A DNA stretch of 64,000 bases from Comamonadaceae bacterium OTU4NAUVB1 (GCA_024372625.1 CP099605.1:930001-994000), one strand, 5' to 3'. Positions 42,030 to 53,017 are shown, numbered from the stretch's first letter. Translations and numbers: made by a program. The notes: generated from the letters alone by a model not told the origin.

Positions 42030-42314
42030 CTAGACACGCATCAGCCGCAACAGATCGACCACATCGGCCCCGGCCCATGCGGGCTCGGGCTCCTTTCGTT
42101 GCAGGAGGATGTCCAGCAGGTCCGGGTCCGAAAGGTCCATCAGGGTGTTGAGCGCCTGGGCCTGCCGGACCGTGAGGCCCGCCTCGTGCCGCTGGAAGAA
42201 GCGCTCGATGAACAGGTCGTTCTCGAGCAGGCCGCGTCGGCAGCGCCACCTCAGTTTGCTGAGCGCTCGCTCGTCCAGGGGCTGGTCGAGGTCGTCGGTG
42301 GCAGGGGCTTGCAT
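42030..42314 (-). CDS. sdhE: succinate dehydrogenase flavinylation factor SdhE
   Basis: A 94-residue protein with KLRWRCRRGLLENDLFIERFF, containing the RGxxE motif that SdhE/Sdh5 proteins use to promote covalent FAD attachment to SdhA. LMDLSDPDLLDILL and a C-terminal DLLRLMRV are also typical. The ATG at 42314 is 14 bases after the sdhB stop. Its place between sdhB and gltA is standard for betaproteobacteria. Confidence 0.95.
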   Translation of the reverse strand: MQAPATDDLDQPLDERALSKLRWRCRRGLLENDLFIERFFQRHEAGLTVRQAQALNTLMDLSDPDLLDILLQRKEPEPAWAGADVVDLLRLMRV

Positions 42315-42328
42315 CGAGAGGTGTCCGT

Positions 42329-43030
42329 TCAGATGGCGCGCCGCACCATCAGTTCCTTGATCTTGCCGATCGCCTTGGTGGGATTGAGGTTCTTCGGGCA
42401 CACGTCGACGCAGTTCATGATCGTGTGGCAACGGAACAGGCGATACGGATCCTCGAGGTTGTCCAGGCGCTCGCCGGTGGCTTCGTCGCGGCTGTCGGCG
42501 ATGAAGCGATAGGCCTGCAGCAGGCCGGCCGGGCCGACGAACTTGTCGGGGTTCCACCAGAAGCTCGGGCAGCTGGTGGAGCAGCTCGCGCACAGGATGC
42601 ATTCGTAGAGGCCGTCGAGCTCCTCGCGTTCCTCGGGCGACTGCAGGCGTTCCTTCTCGGGCGGCACGTTGTCGTTCTGCAGGTACGGCTTGATCGAGTT
42701 GTACTGCTTGAAGAACTGGGTCATGTCCACGATCAGGTCGCGGATGACCGGCAGACCCGGGAGCGGCTTCAGCACGATCGTGCCCTTGAGCGTGAGCATG
42801 TTGGTCAGGCAGGCCAGGCCGTTCTTGCCGTTGATGTTCATGGCGTCGGAGCCACAGACGCCTTCGCGGCACGAGCGGCGGAACGACAGCGTCGGATCCT
42901 GTGCCTTGAGCTTCATCAGCGCGTCGAGCAGCATGCGCTCGTGACCGTCGAGTTCGATCTCGATGGTCTGCATGTAGGGCTTGGCGTCCTTGTCCGGGTC
43001 GTAGCGGTAGATCTGGAATGTGCGCTTCAT
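42329..43030 (-). CDS. sdhB: succinate dehydrogenase iron-sulfur subunit
   Basis: A 233-residue subunit with three clusters. The [2Fe-2S] cysteines are in [16 protein letters not shown]; the [4Fe-4S] and [3Fe-4S] ligands are in [16 protein letters not shown] and [14 protein letters not shown]. It passes electrons from SdhA FAD to ubiquinone at SdhCD. It lies 52 bases after sdhA on the same strand. Confidence 0.98.
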   Translation of the reverse strand: MKRTFQIYRYDPDKDAKPYMQTIEIELDGHERMLLDALMKLKAQDPTLSFRRSCREGVCGSDAMNINGKNGLACLTNMLTLKGTIVLKPLPGLPVIRDLIVDMTQFFKQYNSIKPYLQNDNVPPEKERLQSPEEREELDGLYECILCASCSTSCPSFWWNPDKFVGPAGLLQAYRFIADSRDEATGERLDNLEDPYRLFRCHTIMNCVDVCPKNLNPTKAIGKIKELMVRRAI

Positions 43031-43082
43031 CGTGGGGACCTTCGTTGGTTTCTTGGCTTCCGTATCGCGGCGTGCGGCCGGA

Positions 43083-44894
43083 TCAGAACGTGCGGACCTT
43101 GGGCGGGACCGAGGCGACCGTGAGCGGTTGCAGGCGCACGGGCTTGTAGGTGAGGTTGTTGGGCTCGCTGTGCCAGAGCGTGTGCTTCATCCAGTTGGCA
43201 TCGTCACGGCCGAGTGGCGAGACCGGATCGTCGGCCGGGCGCTCGTAGTCCTCGACCGTGTGGGCGCCGCGGCATTCCCGGCGGGCGGCGGCCGACACCA
43301 TCGTGGCCTGCGCCACCTCGATCAGGTTGTCCACCTCGAGCGCCTCGATGCGCGCGGTGTTGAACACCCGCGACTTGTCCTTGAGCGTGATGGCCGCGAC
43401 GCGTTGGCGCACGGCGGCGATCTTCGCGACCCCCTCGTCCATCGACACCTGCTTGCGGAACACCGCGGCATGCTGCTGCATGACCGTGCGGATCTCGTTG
43501 GCGACATCCTGCGCGTACTCGCCCGATGTCGAGTTCTCAAGTTCGTTCAGGCGTGCCAGCGAGCGATCGGCCGTGTCGACCGGCAGCGGCTTGTGCTCCT
43601 TGAGCTTGTCGTTGAACTGCACGATGTGGTTGCCCGCGGCGCGGCCGAACACCAGCAGGTCGAGCAGGGAGTTGGTGCCCAGGCGGTTGGCGCCGTGCAC
43701 GCTCACGCAGGAGCATTCGCCCACGGCATAGAGGCCGTTGACGACGGCGCTGTGCTCGTCGCCCTTCTGGATGACGACCTGGCCGTTGATGTTGGTCGGG
43801 ATGCCGCCCATCTGGTAGTGGATGGTCGGCACCACGGGGATCGGCTCCTTCGTGACGTCGACGTTCGCGAAGTTGATGCCGATCTCGTAGACCGAGGGCA
43901 GTCGCTTGTGGATCGTCTCGGCGCCCAGGTGATCGAGCTTCATGTGGATGTAGTCCTTATTGGGACCGCAGCCGCGACCTTCCTTGATCTCCTGGTCCAT
44001 GCACCGCGAGACGAAGTCGCGCGGCGCCAGGTCCTTCAGGGTGGGCGCATAGCGCTCCATGAAGCGTTCGCCATTGCTGTTGAGCAGGATGGCGCCTTCG
44101 CCACGGCAGCCTTCGGTCAGCAGCACGCCGGCACCGGCCACGCCGGTCGGGTGGAATTGCCAGAACTCCATGTCCTGCAGCGGGATGCCCGCGCGCGCGG
44201 CCATGCCCAGGCCGTCGCCGGTGTTGATGAAGGCGTTGGTGGACGCCTGGAAGATGCGGCCCGCGCCGCCCGTGGCCAGCAGCACGGTCTTGGCCTGCAG
44301 CACGTGCAGGTCGCCGGTCTCCATCTCGAGCGCGGTCACGCCGACGACGTCGCCGTCTTCGTCGCGGATCAGGTCGAGCGCCATCCATTCGACGAAGAAC
44401 TGGGTGCGGGCCTCGACGTTCTTCTGGTAGAGCGTGTGCAGCATCGCGTGGCCGGTGCGGTCTGCGGCCGCGCAGGCGCGCTGGACCGGCTTCTCGCCGT
44501 AGTTGGCGGTGTGACCACCGAACGGACGCTGATAGATCGTGCCGTCGGGATTGCGGTCGAACGGCATGCCGAAGTGTTCGAGCTCGTAGACCACCTTGGG
44601 GGCCTCACGGCACATGAACTCGATCGCATCCTGGTCGCCGAGCCAGTCGGAGCCCTTGATGGTGTCGTAGAAGTGGTAGTGCCAGTTGTCCTCGCTCATG
44701 TTGCCCAGCGAGGCGCCGACGCCACCCTGGGCGGCCACGGTGTGCGAACGCGTCGGGAACACCTTGGAGAGCACGGCCACGTTGAGGCCGGCGCGGGCGA
44801 GCTGCAGCGAGGCACGCATGCCGGAGCCGCCGGCCCCGACGATGACGACGTCGAACTTGCGCTTGGTGATTTGGTCTTTGGTATAGGCGGTCAT
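43083..44894 (-). CDS. sdhA: succinate dehydrogenase flavoprotein subunit
   Basis: A 603-residue catalytic subunit that oxidises succinate to fumarate. The FAD Rossmann motif is [18 protein letters not shown] and the covalent-FAD His is in [13 protein letters not shown]. The active-site block is [20 protein letters not shown]. The ATG at 44894 leaves only five bases to the sdhD stop. The length is canonical. Confidence 0.98.
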   Translation of the reverse strand: MTAYTKDQITKRKFDVVIVGAGGSGMRASLQLARAGLNVAVLSKVFPTRSHTVAAQGGVGASLGNMSEDNWHYHFYDTIKGSDWLGDQDAIEFMCREAPKVVYELEHFGMPFDRNPDGTIYQRPFGGHTANYGEKPVQRACAAADRTGHAMLHTLYQKNVEARTQFFVEWMALDLIRDEDGDVVGVTALEMETGDLHVLQAKTVLLATGGAGRIFQASTNAFINTGDGLGMAARAGIPLQDMEFWQFHPTGVAGAGVLLTEGCRGEGAILLNSNGERFMERYAPTLKDLAPRDFVSRCMDQEIKEGRGCGPNKDYIHMKLDHLGAETIHKRLPSVYEIGINFANVDVTKEPIPVVPTIHYQMGGIPTNINGQVVIQKGDEHSAVVNGLYAVGECSCVSVHGANRLGTNSLLDLLVFGRAAGNHIVQFNDKLKEHKPLPVDTADRSLARLNELENSTSGEYAQDVANEIRTVMQQHAAVFRKQVSMDEGVAKIAAVRQRVAAITLKDKSRVFNTARIEALEVDNLIEVAQATMVSAAARRECRGAHTVEDYERPADDPVSPLGRDDANWMKHTLWHSEPNNLTYKPVRLQPLTVASVPPKVRTF

Positions 44895-44899
44895 GGGGT

Positions 44900-45265
44900 T
44901 CAGAGTCTCCAGAGCACTTGGATGGCCCAGCCGGCGCAACCCACGAGCCACACGATGGTGAAGATTTGGCAGGTAAGGCGGATGCCGATGGGCTGGACGT
45001 AGTCCATCAAAATGTTCCGCGCGCCGACCCACACGTGATACAGGATGGAGCCGATGACGACGAACGTGAGCACCTTCATCCACTGGGCGGCGAAGATGCC
45101 GGCCCAGGTCTCGTAGCCGATCGGGCCGCGCGAGAAGACGAGCTGGGCCAGCAGCAGCACCGTGAAGAGGGCCAGCAGGCCCCCGGTGACATGCTGGGCC
45201 ATCCAGTCGCGCAGACCGTAGTGCGCGCCGACGACGATGCGCTTGGAGCCGTAGTTCACAGACAT
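44900..45265 (-). CDS. sdhD: succinate dehydrogenase membrane anchor SdhD
   Basis: A 121-residue membrane protein with three helices (about residues 28-45, 58-78 and 95-117). GLRDWMAQHVTGGLLALFT and LYHVWVGARNILMDYVQP carry the haem b and quinone-site residues expected of SdhD. It starts 13 bases after sdhC, in the order sdhC-D-A-B. Confidence 0.95.
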   Translation of the reverse strand: MSVNYGSKRIVVGAHYGLRDWMAQHVTGGLLALFTVLLLAQLVFSRGPIGYETWAGIFAAQWMKVLTFVVIGSILYHVWVGARNILMDYVQPIGIRLTCQIFTIVWLVGCAGWAIQVLWRL

Positions 45266-45278
45266 TTGGAGTTTTCCT

Positions 45279-45722
45279 TCAATACAGACCGAAGAGCTTG
45301 GCGCCGAGGACGACGGTCAGCGCGATGCTCGATGCGAGCGTGAACAGGGCCGACTTGTGGCTGAAGTTCTTGTTGACGGACGCATGGCTCACGTCCATCC
45401 ACAGGTGGCGCAGGCCGGCGATCAGGTGATGGAGGTAGGCCCAGATCAGCGCGAGCGCGACGAGCTTGAGGAACCAGCCGGGCGCGAAGCCCAGGCCGCT
45501 GTTGAAGGCCGCCTTGAAGCGCGCGAAGGAGATCTCGGACGAAACCGAGGTGTCGAACATCCAGATGATGAACGGCAGCAACAGGAACATGATCACACCG
45601 CTGATGCGGTGCAGGATCGACACGATGCCCGCAGGTGGCAGCCGGTAGGTCGTCAGGTCCGTGAAGGCGTTGATGTTGCGAAACTGGCGGCGCGGCGGCC
45701 TGGAGGAGGCGAGCTCTGTCAT
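45279..45722 (-). CDS. sdhC: succinate dehydrogenase cytochrome b556 subunit
   Basis: A 147-residue membrane subunit. The SdhC signature is seen as ILHRISGVIMFLLLPF, with HHLIAGLRHLWMD giving the haem-ligand His region; three membrane helices are predicted. It opens the sdh operon. The 114-bp upstream gap to the gntR stop is unusually AT-rich for this genome and probably holds the operon promoter. Confidence 0.96.
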   Translation of the reverse strand: MTELASSRPPRRQFRNINAFTDLTTYRLPPAGIVSILHRISGVIMFLLLPFIIWMFDTSVSSEISFARFKAAFNSGLGFAPGWFLKLVALALIWAYLHHLIAGLRHLWMDVSHASVNKNFSHKSALFTLASSIALTVVLGAKLFGLY

Positions 45723-45836
45723 GGGGGGCTTTCTTTGCTTTTGATGAACGACTTGTTCTTTGACAAATTTGCAAACAACACAAAATTCTATTGCAATGCA
45801 CCATTCGACGGCGCATCCGGGCGTGTCGAATCGCTT
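45723..45836 (-). promoter_or_regulatory. AT-rich probable promoter region of sdhCDAB-sdhE-gltA
   Basis: This gap between the gntR stop and the sdhC start holds runs such as TTGCAATAGAATTTTGTGTT on the minus strand, with TTGCAA and TAGAAT elements. I cannot fix one -35/-10 pair with good spacing. The base composition stands out from the surrounding GC-rich coding sequence. Confidence 0.4.
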
Positions 45837-46622
45837 TCAGCCGAGTGCGTTGCGATAGTGGTGCGTGTCGGTCCGGTACAGCGCGCGGCGCAGTTCCATG
45901 GGTGCGTCATGGTACGTGTGGGCCACCCGCTCTACGCTCAGAAGGGGCATGTCCGCAGGCAACTGCAGCAGGGCGGCCTGCTCCGCGTCGGGGTGCACGG
46001 CGCGGATGCGCTCCTCGGCGCGCACCATGCGCACGCCGAATTCGGTTTCGAACAGGGCGTACATCGGGCCGTGCCAGTCGCGCAGACGCTCCGCCGTCAG
46101 TCCCTTGAAGGGGGTGCCCGGCAGCCACAGGTCCTCCAGGATCGTCGGTACGCCGCCATAGGCCAGCACGCGACGCACCTGCAGCACGGCATCGCCCGCA
46201 CGAAGGCCCAGGGCCCGTGCCACGTCGGCCGCGGCCCTCTGGCGCCGGCAGTCGACGATGGTGCGCTCGGCCGGACCCTCGGCGCGCGCGTCGCCGTGGT
46301 CGGGCACCAGGCGCAGGAAACGGTACTGCACGTGGTGCTCCGCGTGCGTGGCCACGAAGGTCCCCTTGCCCTGGCGCCGCACCACGAGGTTCTCGGCGGC
46401 GAGTTCGTCGATCGCCTTGCGCACCGTGCCCTGGCTGACGCGGAACCGGGCGGCGAGCTCGATCTCGCTCGGGATGGGCTCGCCCGGCTTCCATTCGCCG
46501 GCCTGCAGCCGTTGCAGGATCAATGCCTTGATCTGCTGGTAGAGGGGGCTGAACGACGGCGTCGCGTTCTCCGCCGCGACGTGGGCCAGGGGCGGCAGGA
46601 GGGCGGACGAAGGTGTGTTCAT
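45837..46622 (-). CDS. GntR family transcriptional regulator (UTRA type)
   Basis: A 261-residue regulator. The winged helix begins LYQQIKALILQRLQAGEW and has PSEIELAARFRVSQGTVRKAIDEL (parts: AARFRVSQGTVRKAI). A C-terminal UTRA-like ligand domain follows (YRFLRLVPDHGDAR, LQVRRVLAYGGVP, PLLSVERVAHTYHD). The ATG at 46622 is chosen over upstream codons that fall in the operator. It lies between the sdh operon and divergent mdh, with a 12-bp perfect palindrome 21 bases upstream. Autoregulation and control of the TCA genes are inferred. Confidence 0.9.
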   Translation of the reverse strand: MNTPSSALLPPLAHVAAENATPSFSPLYQQIKALILQRLQAGEWKPGEPIPSEIELAARFRVSQGTVRKAIDELAAENLVVRRQGKGTFVATHAEHHVQYRFLRLVPDHGDARAEGPAERTIVDCRRQRAAADVARALGLRAGDAVLQVRRVLAYGGVPTILEDLWLPGTPFKGLTAERLRDWHGPMYALFETEFGVRMVRAEERIRAVHPDAEQAALLQLPADMPLLSVERVAHTYHDAPMELRRALYRTDTHHYRNALG

Positions 46623-46642
46623 GGACGGGGCGAAAAGGCATA

Positions 46643-46654
46643 TCTTATATAAGA
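46643..46654. promoter_or_regulatory. palindromic operator TCTTATATAAGA
   Basis: A 12-bp perfect palindrome in the gntR-mdh intergenic region, 21 bases upstream of gntR. It extends into tandem AAGACA repeats on the mdh side. Size and symmetry suit a dimeric GntR-type regulator, most simply the product of the adjacent gene. Confidence 0.6.
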
Positions 46655-46807
46655 CACAAGACATGAACGAACAAAGTGAGAATCGGCACTAAAATGCCGC
46701 CCGGACTTGTGCAATGGCGTTTTCCCCGACGATCCGGCGCACGCCAGCCCCGGCGGCCGGATCCGCCCGCCGGCACCGTTTTCCATTACCTTCTGGAGTC
46801 TTTTCCC

Positions 46808-47800
46808 ATGAGCAAGAAGCCCGTTCGCGTCGCCGTCACCGGCGCCGCAGGCCAAATCGGTTATGCCCTGTTGTTCCGCATCGCTTCGGGCGAGATGCTC
46901 GGCAAGGACCAGCCGGTCATCCTGCAGTTGCTCGAGATCCCCGACGAGAAGGCCCAGAAGGCGCTCAAGGGCGTGATCATGGAGCTCGAGGACTGCGCGT
47001 TCCCGCTGCTCGCCGGCGTCGTGCCCACCGGCGATCCGCTGGTCGCCTTCAAGGATGCCGACTACGCGCTGCTGGTCGGCTCGCGCCCGCGCGGCCCCGG
47101 CATGGAACGCGCCGAACTGCTGGCCGTCAACGGCGCCATCTTCACGGCGCAGGGCAAGGCGCTCAACGACGTGGCCAGCCGCGACGTCAAGGTGCTGGTC
47201 GTGGGCAACCCGGCCAACACCAACGCCTACATCGCCATGAAGAGCGCGCCGGACCTGCCGCGCGAGAACTTCACCGCCATGCTGCGCCTGGACCACAACC
47301 GCGCCGCCAGCCAGATCGCCGCCAAGACCGGCGTCGCCGTGGGCGACATCGAGAAGCTCACCGTCTGGGGCAACCATTCGCCCACGATGTACGCCGACTA
47401 CCGTTTCGCCACGGCCGGCGGCAAGGGCATCAAGGACCAGATCAACGACCAGGCCTGGAATGCCGACACCTTCCTGCCGACCGTCGGCAAGCGCGGCGCG
47501 GCCATCATCGAGGCGCGCGGCCTGTCCTCGGCCGCCTCGGCCGCCAACGCCGCCATCGACCACATGCGCGACTGGGCGCTGGGCTCCAACGGCAAGTGGG
47601 TCACCATGGGCGTGCCCTCCAACGGCGAATACGGCATTCCGAAGGACGTGATGTTCGGCTTCCCGGTCACCACCGAAGGCGGCAAGTACAAGATCGTCGA
47701 AGGCCTCGAGATCGACGCCTTCAGCCAGGAACGCATCGACAAGACGCTCAAGGAACTGACCGACGAGCAGGCCGGCGTGGCCCACCTGATCAAGGGCTGA
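46808..47800 (+). CDS. mdh: malate dehydrogenase
   Basis: A 330-residue NAD-dependent dehydrogenase of the TCA cycle. The Rossmann motif is [17 protein letters not shown]; catalytic and substrate residues are in [14 protein letters not shown] and [12 protein letters not shown]. It is the cytosolic-type Mdh found in Burkholderiales. The ATG at 46808 is used; CTGGAG lies about 11 bases upstream. The leader (46623-46807) contains the GntR palindrome, so mdh expression is probably regulated by the divergent gene. Confidence 0.97.
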   Translation: MSKKPVRVAVTGAAGQIGYALLFRIASGEMLGKDQPVILQLLEIPDEKAQKALKGVIMELEDCAFPLLAGVVPTGDPLVAFKDADYALLVGSRPRGPGMERAELLAVNGAIFTAQGKALNDVASRDVKVLVVGNPANTNAYIAMKSAPDLPRENFTAMLRLDHNRAASQIAAKTGVAVGDIEKLTVWGNHSPTMYADYRFATAGGKGIKDQINDQAWNADTFLPTVGKRGAAIIEARGLSSAASAANAAIDHMRDWALGSNGKWVTMGVPSNGEYGIPKDVMFGFPVTTEGGKYKIVEGLEIDAFSQERIDKTLKELTDEQAGVAHLIKG

Positions 47801-47808
47801 GCATCGCC

Positions 47809-48591
47809 ATGCTCGACTGGAACCCCGCGCTCTACGGCCGCTACGAGGACGAGCGCACGCGCCCGGCCGCCGAGCTGCTGGCGCGGGTTCCGTTGTCCGG
47901 CGCGACGCGCGCGGTCGACCTCGGCTGCGGGCCGGGCAACTCGACCGAACTCGTCGCCCGACGTTTTCCCGATGCCGAGCTGCTCGGCATCGACAACTCC
48001 GAAGCCATGCTGGCCGCCGCGCGCACGCGCCTGCCGGCCGCGCGCTTCGAAGCCGGCGACATCGCGCGGTGGACGCCCGCCGCCGATGCTCCGCCCGATC
48101 TCATCTATGCCAACGCCGCCCTGCAGTGGGTGCCCGACCACGAGGCGCTGATCCCGCGCCTGTTCGCGGCGCTCGCCCCCGGCGGCGTGCTGGCCATCCA
48201 GATGCCCGACAACCGCGCCGAGCCCACGCATCGCCTGATGCGCGAGGTCGCGGCCGAGCCGGCCTGGCGCGAGGCCATCGGCGATGCCGACCGCCTGCGC
48301 ACCGAGCTGCTGCCGCTGGCCGGCTATTACGACCTGCTCTCGCGCGACGCGGCGGCGGTCGACGTCTGGCACACCATCTACCAGCATCCGCTGGCCTCGC
48401 CCGAGGCGATCGTCGAGTGGGTGCGGGCCACCGGGCTCAAGCCCTTCATCGACCGCCTGACGCCCGCCTTGCGGACGAGCTACCTGGCCGAATACGAGCG
48501 CCGCGTCGACGCGGCCTACCCGCCACGCGCCGATGGCCGGCGGCTGCTCGCGTTCCCCCGACTGTTCATCGTGGCGCGAAAGGCGACATGA
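47809..48591 (+). CDS. tam: trans-aconitate 2-methyltransferase-like protein
   Basis: A 260-residue SAM methyltransferase. The start [41 protein letters not shown] (motif I), GDIARWTP and [11 protein letters not shown] follow the Tam family closely. Tam methylates trans-aconitate, a spontaneous by-product and inhibitor of aconitase. Location between mdh and acnB makes that role coherent. It starts eight bases after mdh, and its stop overlaps the next start (ATGA). Confidence 0.88.
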   Translation: MLDWNPALYGRYEDERTRPAAELLARVPLSGATRAVDLGCGPGNSTELVARRFPDAELLGIDNSEAMLAAARTRLPAARFEAGDIARWTPAADAPPDLIYANAALQWVPDHEALIPRLFAALAPGGVLAIQMPDNRAEPTHRLMREVAAEPAWREAIGDADRLRTELLPLAGYYDLLSRDAAAVDVWHTIYQHPLASPEAIVEWVRATGLKPFIDRLTPALRTSYLAEYERRVDAAYPPRADGRRLLAFPRLFIVARKAT

Positions 48592-49604
48592 CCGCATCGA
48601 CGACTTCCGATCCGTCGCACCCGCGCGCGGTGCTGCTCGGCGCCCAGGCCGGTGCCGTGGTGCTCCCGGTGTGCGACCACTACAGCGGCGTCGAGGCGCG
48701 CATGCGCAAGAGCCTCGCGCTGCAGGCCGAGATGACGGCCGAATTCGGCGCCTGCGTGTTCGACGTCACGCTCGACTGCGAGGATGGCGCGCCCGTCGGC
48801 GGCGAGACCGAGCACGCCGCGCTGGTCACCGAACTGGCGCTGGGCGCCGCGCCCGGCGCCCGCGTCGGCGTGCGCGTGCATCCGGTGGACCATTCCTCGT
48901 TCGAGGCCGACGTGGCCGCCATCGCCGGCCACGCCGGGGCGCGCCTGAGCCATTTGATGGTGCCCAAGGTCGAATCGGTGGCCGACGTGGCGCGCGCCGC
49001 CGCCGCGCTCGACGCCGCCGGCGCCGCCGACCTGCCGCTGCACGTGCTGATCGAGTCGCCGCTGGCGGTGCACCGCGCGTTCGACATCGCCGCACACCCG
49101 CGCGTGCAGTCGCTGAGCTTCGGCCTGATGGATTTCGTCTCGGCCCACGCCGGCGCCATCCCGGCCGGCGGCATGGGCGCGGCCGGCCAGTTCTCGCATC
49201 CGCTGGTGGTGCGTGCCAAGCTGGCGATCGCCTCGGCCGCGCACGCGCACGGCAAGGTGCCCTCGCACTGCGTCGTGACCGAGTTCGGCGAGGCGGACGC
49301 GATGCGCCGGGCGGCGCGCCGCGCCGCGAGGGAGTTCGGCTACACGCGCATGTGGAGCATCCATCCGGCGCAGATCCGGCCGATCCTCGAAGCCTTCGCG
49401 CCCGACGCGGGCGAGATCGACGTCGCCGTCCGCATCGTCGAGGCGGCCCGGCGCGCCCAGTGGGCACCCGTCAGCATCGACGGCGTCCTGCACGACCGCG
49501 CGAGCTACCGCCATTTCTGGCAGGTGCTCGAACGCGCCCATGCCACGGGCCGGTCCCTGCCGGCCGAGGCCCGGACCTGGTTCGTACCGGCGGGGAACGG
49601 TTGA
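48588..49604 (+). CDS. HpcH/HpaI aldolase / CitE-like CoA-ester lyase
   Basis: A 338-residue TIM-barrel protein. [42 protein letters not shown] and [16 protein letters not shown] follow the citrate-lyase beta / malyl-CoA lyase superfamily; the Glu in IESP and the Asp in LDCED are expected metal or substrate ligands. True CitE has partner CitDF genes, which are absent here, so the substrate is probably a CoA ester such as malyl-, citramalyl- or a related acyl-CoA. It overlaps the Tam-like gene by four bases, in an mdh-to-acnB unit. Confidence 0.85.
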   Translation: MTASTTSDPSHPRAVLLGAQAGAVVLPVCDHYSGVEARMRKSLALQAEMTAEFGACVFDVTLDCEDGAPVGGETEHAALVTELALGAAPGARVGVRVHPVDHSSFEADVAAIAGHAGARLSHLMVPKVESVADVARAAAALDAAGAADLPLHVLIESPLAVHRAFDIAAHPRVQSLSFGLMDFVSAHAGAIPAGGMGAAGQFSHPLVVRAKLAIASAAHAHGKVPSHCVVTEFGEADAMRRAARRAAREFGYTRMWSIHPAQIRPILEAFAPDAGEIDVAVRIVEAARRAQWAPVSIDGVLHDRASYRHFWQVLERAHATGRSLPAEARTWFVPAGNG

Positions 49605-49718
49605 CGCGTTTCCCGCTCCACTTCGGGCCTGGCCTCGGATTTGCATCGCCCCCGGCGACGCGGTCGTCTCCAGGCACTCCTCACACACCGTCCCTGTCTT
49701 CCTAGGAAACCCCGCTCC

Positions 49719-50354
49719 ATGAAAACCAACGTCCTGATCGCTGCCGTCGCGCTGGCACTGCCCTTCGCCACGTTCGCGCAGAGTGCGGCGAACGCCGACA
49801 AGGCCAAGCCCGCGCCCAAGAGCGCCGCCGCCAAGCCCGCGGCCAAGGCGACGCCCAAGGCCGCCGACAAGACCGCCGCCGCGAAGGCCGCCGTGAAGAA
49901 GCCCACCCGCCAGATCACCCGCCGCGCCGCCAAGGCGGTCGAGGAAGTCACGCCGGTCGACACCAACACCGACGTCGCGCTCAACGACGCCGACCTCGCC
50001 GTCGCCCAGCTCGTGCACACCGGCAAGATCCAGTGCGAACTCGGCGCCGACGTGACCGTCACCGCCGACGAGAAGAAGCCCGGCTTCTTCAGCGTCTCCA
50101 CCAAGGGCGCGAAGTACCGCATGCATCCGGTGGAGAGCCGCACCGGCGCGATCCGCCTGGAAGACCCTCGCGCGGGCGCCATGTGGCTGCAGATCGCCAA
50201 CAAGTCGATGCTCATGAACCAGAAGATGGGCCTGCGGCTGGCCGACGACTGCCAGGCCCCGCAGCAGCTCGCCTTCGCCGACGAGATGAAGAAGAACCCG
50301 CCCAAGAGCCTGTTCGAAGGCGCCGATCCGCAGCCCGGCGCCGCCGGCAAGTAA
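49719..50354 (+). CDS. exported Lys/Ala-rich hypothetical protein
   Basis: A 211-residue protein without an assigned family. A signal peptide ([21 protein letters not shown]) is followed by about 60 residues rich in Lys, Ala and Pro with repeated KPAAK/KAA units (histone H1-like). A compact C-terminal domain then has [40 protein letters not shown] and QMKNPPKSL-type helices. It lies 114 bases after the CitE-like gene and 29 before acnB. The basic tail could bind polyanions such as peptidoglycan, polyphosphate or DNA; the function is unknown. Confidence 0.75.
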   Translation: MKTNVLIAAVALALPFATFAQSAANADKAKPAPKSAAAKPAAKATPKAADKTAAAKAAVKKPTRQITRRAAKAVEEVTPVDTNTDVALNDADLAVAQLVHTGKIQCELGADVTVTADEKKPGFFSVSTKGAKYRMHPVESRTGAIRLEDPRAGAMWLQIANKSMLMNQKMGLRLADDCQAPQQLAFADEMKKNPPKSLFEGADPQPGAAGK

Positions 50355-50383
50355 GTCAGTTCCTTTCAGCCCTGGAGAAAAAG

Positions 50384-52978
50384 ATGTTGCAAGCCTACGT
50401 TGACCATGTCGCCGAGCGCGCCGCGCTCGGTATCCCGCCGCTTCCCCTGACGGCCAAGCAGACCTCCGAGATGATCGAGCTGCTCAAGACCGCGCAACCC
50501 GGTGCCGACGGCGAGTTCCTGCTCGACCTGCTGACCCACCGCGTGCCCGCGGGCGTCGACGATGCGGCCAAGGTCAAGGCCAGCTACCTCGCGGCCGTGG
50601 CGCACGGCACCGAGAAGAACCCGCTGCTCTCGCGCGAACGCGCCACCGAGCTGCTGGGCACCATGCTGGGCGGCTACAACATCGGACCGATGATCGACCT
50701 GCTCAAGGACGAGCAGGTCGGCGCGGTCGCCGCCGAAGGGCTGAAGAAGACGCTGCTGATGTTCGACCAGTTCCACGACGTCAAGGAACTGGCCGACGGC
50801 GGCAACGCCCACGCCATCGCGGTGATGCAGAGCTGGGCCGACGCCGAGTGGTTCACCGACCGTCCCGAGGTGCCGCAGCGCATCACCTTCACCGTCTTCA
50901 AGGTCCCGGGCGAGACCAACACCGACGACCTGTCGCCCGCGCCCGACGCCACCACGCGCCCGGACATCCCGATGCACGCGCTGGCCATGCTCAAGAACAA
51001 GCGCGACGGCGCCGCCTTCGAGCCCGAGGAGGACGGCAAGCGCGGCCCCATCAGGTTCATCCAGGACCTCGTGGCGCGCGGCCTGCCGGTGGCCTACGTC
51101 GGCGACGTGGTCGGCACCGGCTCCAGCCGCAAGTCGGCCACCAACTCGGTGCTCTGGTTCACCGGCGAGGACATCCCCTTCATCCCGAACAAGAAGTTCG
51201 GCGGCGTCTGCCTGGGCGCCAAGATCGCGCCGATCTTCTACAACACCATGGAAGACGCCGGCGCGCTGCCCATCGAGCTGGACGTGAGCCAGATGGAGAT
51301 GGGCGACACCATCGAGCTGCGCCCCTACGAGGGCAAGGCCCTGAAGGACGGCCAGGTCATCGCCGAGTTCCAGGTCAAGAGCGAGGTGCTGTTCGACGAA
51401 GTGCGCGCCGGTGGCCGCATTCCGCTGATCATCGGCCGTGGCCTCACGGGCAAGGCGCGCGAGGCGCTGGGCCTGCCGGCATCGACGCTGTTCCGCCTGC
51501 CGCAGGCCCCCGCGGACAGCGGCAAGGGCTTCTCGCTCGCGCAGAAGATGGTCGGCCGTGCCTGCGGCCTGCCCGAAGGCCAGGGCGTGCGCCCCGGCAC
51601 GTACTGCGAGCCGAAGATGACCTCGGTCGGTTCGCAGGACACCACCGGCCCGATGACGCGCGACGAGCTCAAGGACCTGGCCTGCCTGGGCTTCTCGGCG
51701 GACCTCGTCATGCAGTCGTTCTGCCACACGGCGGCCTACCCGAAGAAGGTCGACGTGAAGATGCACCACGAGCTGCCCGACTTCATGGCCACCCGCGGCG
51801 GCGTGTCGCTGCGCCCGGGCGACGGCGTGATCCACAGCTGGCTCAACCGCCTGCTCACGCCCGACACCGTCGGCACGGGCGGCGACAGCCACACGCGCTT
51901 CCCGATCGGCATCAGCTTCCCGGCCGGTTCCGGCCTGGTCGCCTTCGCGGCGGCCACCGGCGTGATGCCGCTGGACATGCCCGAATCGGTGCTGGTGCGC
52001 TTCAAGGGCACGATGCAGCCGGGCGTCACGCTGCGCGACCTGGTCAACGCCATCCCGCTCTACGCCATCAAGAGCGGCCTGCTGACGGTCGCCAAGCAGG
52101 GCAAGAAGAACATTTTCTCCGGCCGCATCCTGGAGATCGAGGGCCTGCCGGACCTGAAGGTCGAACAGGCCTTCGAACTGAGCGACGCGTCGGCCGAACG
52201 CTCGGCCGCCGGCTGCACCGTGCACCTGAACAAGGCGCCGATCATGGAATACATCAACAGCAACATCACCCTGATGCGCTGGATGATCGCCGAGGGCTAT
52301 GCCGACGCCCGCACACTGGCGCGCCGCATCGCCGCCCAGGAAGCCTGGCTGAAGGACCCGCAGCTGCTCAAGGGCGACGAGGACGCCGAGTACGCGGCCG
52401 TCATCGAGATCGACCTGGCCGACATCCATGAACCCATCGTGGCCTGCCCGAACGACCCGGACGACGTGAAGACGCTGTCCGACGTCGCCGGCGCCACCAT
52501 CGACGAGGTGTTCATCGGCTCGTGCATGACCAACATCGGCCACTTCCGCGCGGCTTCCAAGCTGCTCGAGGGCAAGCGCGACATCCCGGTCAAGCTGTGG
52601 ATCGCGCCGCCGACGAAGATGGACGCGCAGCAGCTGACCGAGGAAGGCCACTACGGCGTCTTCGGCAACGCCGGCGCGCGCACCGAGATGCCCGGCTGCT
52701 CGCTGTGCATGGGCAACCAGGCACAGGTGCGCGAGGGCGCGACCGTGATGTCGACGTCCACGCGCAACTTCCCCAACCGCCTGGGCAAGAACACCTTCGT
52801 CTACCTCGGCAGCGCCGAACTCGCCGCGATCTGCTCGCGCCTGGGCCGCATCCCGACGAAGCAGGAGTACATGGACGGTGTCGGCGTGCTGGACGCGTCC
52901 AGCGCGCAGATCTACCAGTACCTCAACTTCGACAAGATCGAGGACTACCAGTCGGTGGCCGACGGCGTCGCCGCCTGA
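50384..52978 (+). CDS. acnB: aconitate hydratase B
   Basis: An 864-residue bifunctional aconitase / 2-methylisocitrate dehydratase of the TCA cycle. The AcnB-type N-terminal HEAT-like domain ([23 protein letters not shown]) and swivel domain ([18 protein letters not shown]) precede the catalytic part, with cluster cysteines in [12 protein letters not shown] and [14 protein letters not shown]. The ATG at 50384 has CTGGAG seven bases upstream. A terminator follows the gene. Confidence 0.97.
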   Translation: MLQAYVDHVAERAALGIPPLPLTAKQTSEMIELLKTAQPGADGEFLLDLLTHRVPAGVDDAAKVKASYLAAVAHGTEKNPLLSRERATELLGTMLGGYNIGPMIDLLKDEQVGAVAAEGLKKTLLMFDQFHDVKELADGGNAHAIAVMQSWADAEWFTDRPEVPQRITFTVFKVPGETNTDDLSPAPDATTRPDIPMHALAMLKNKRDGAAFEPEEDGKRGPIRFIQDLVARGLPVAYVGDVVGTGSSRKSATNSVLWFTGEDIPFIPNKKFGGVCLGAKIAPIFYNTMEDAGALPIELDVSQMEMGDTIELRPYEGKALKDGQVIAEFQVKSEVLFDEVRAGGRIPLIIGRGLTGKAREALGLPASTLFRLPQAPADSGKGFSLAQKMVGRACGLPEGQGVRPGTYCEPKMTSVGSQDTTGPMTRDELKDLACLGFSADLVMQSFCHTAAYPKKVDVKMHHELPDFMATRGGVSLRPGDGVIHSWLNRLLTPDTVGTGGDSHTRFPIGISFPAGSGLVAFAAATGVMPLDMPESVLVRFKGTMQPGVTLRDLVNAIPLYAIKSGLLTVAKQGKKNIFSGRILEIEGLPDLKVEQAFELSDASAERSAAGCTVHLNKAPIMEYINSNITLMRWMIAEGYADARTLARRIAAQEAWLKDPQLLKGDEDAEYAAVIEIDLADIHEPIVACPNDPDDVKTLSDVAGATIDEVFIGSCMTNIGHFRAASKLLEGKRDIPVKLWIAPPTKMDAQQLTEEGHYGVFGNAGARTEMPGCSLCMGNQAQVREGATVMSTSTRNFPNRLGKNTFVYLGSAELAAICSRLGRIPTKQEYMDGVGVLDASSAQIYQYLNFDKIEDYQSVADGVAA

Positions 52979-53017
52979 CGCGCGGATCGATGCGCACGGG
53001 GCCAGCGCCCCGATGAC

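Noticed and set aside
48588..49604. Citrate lyase beta subunit (citE)
   Set aside because: No citC, citD, citF or citG genes are near and the protein is longer and divergent, so it is more likely another CoA-ester lyase.
49770..49910. DNA tandem repeat in the Lys/Ala-rich gene
   Set aside because: Repetition is at the protein level (KPAAK-like units) with varied codons, so it is not a simple sequence repeat.
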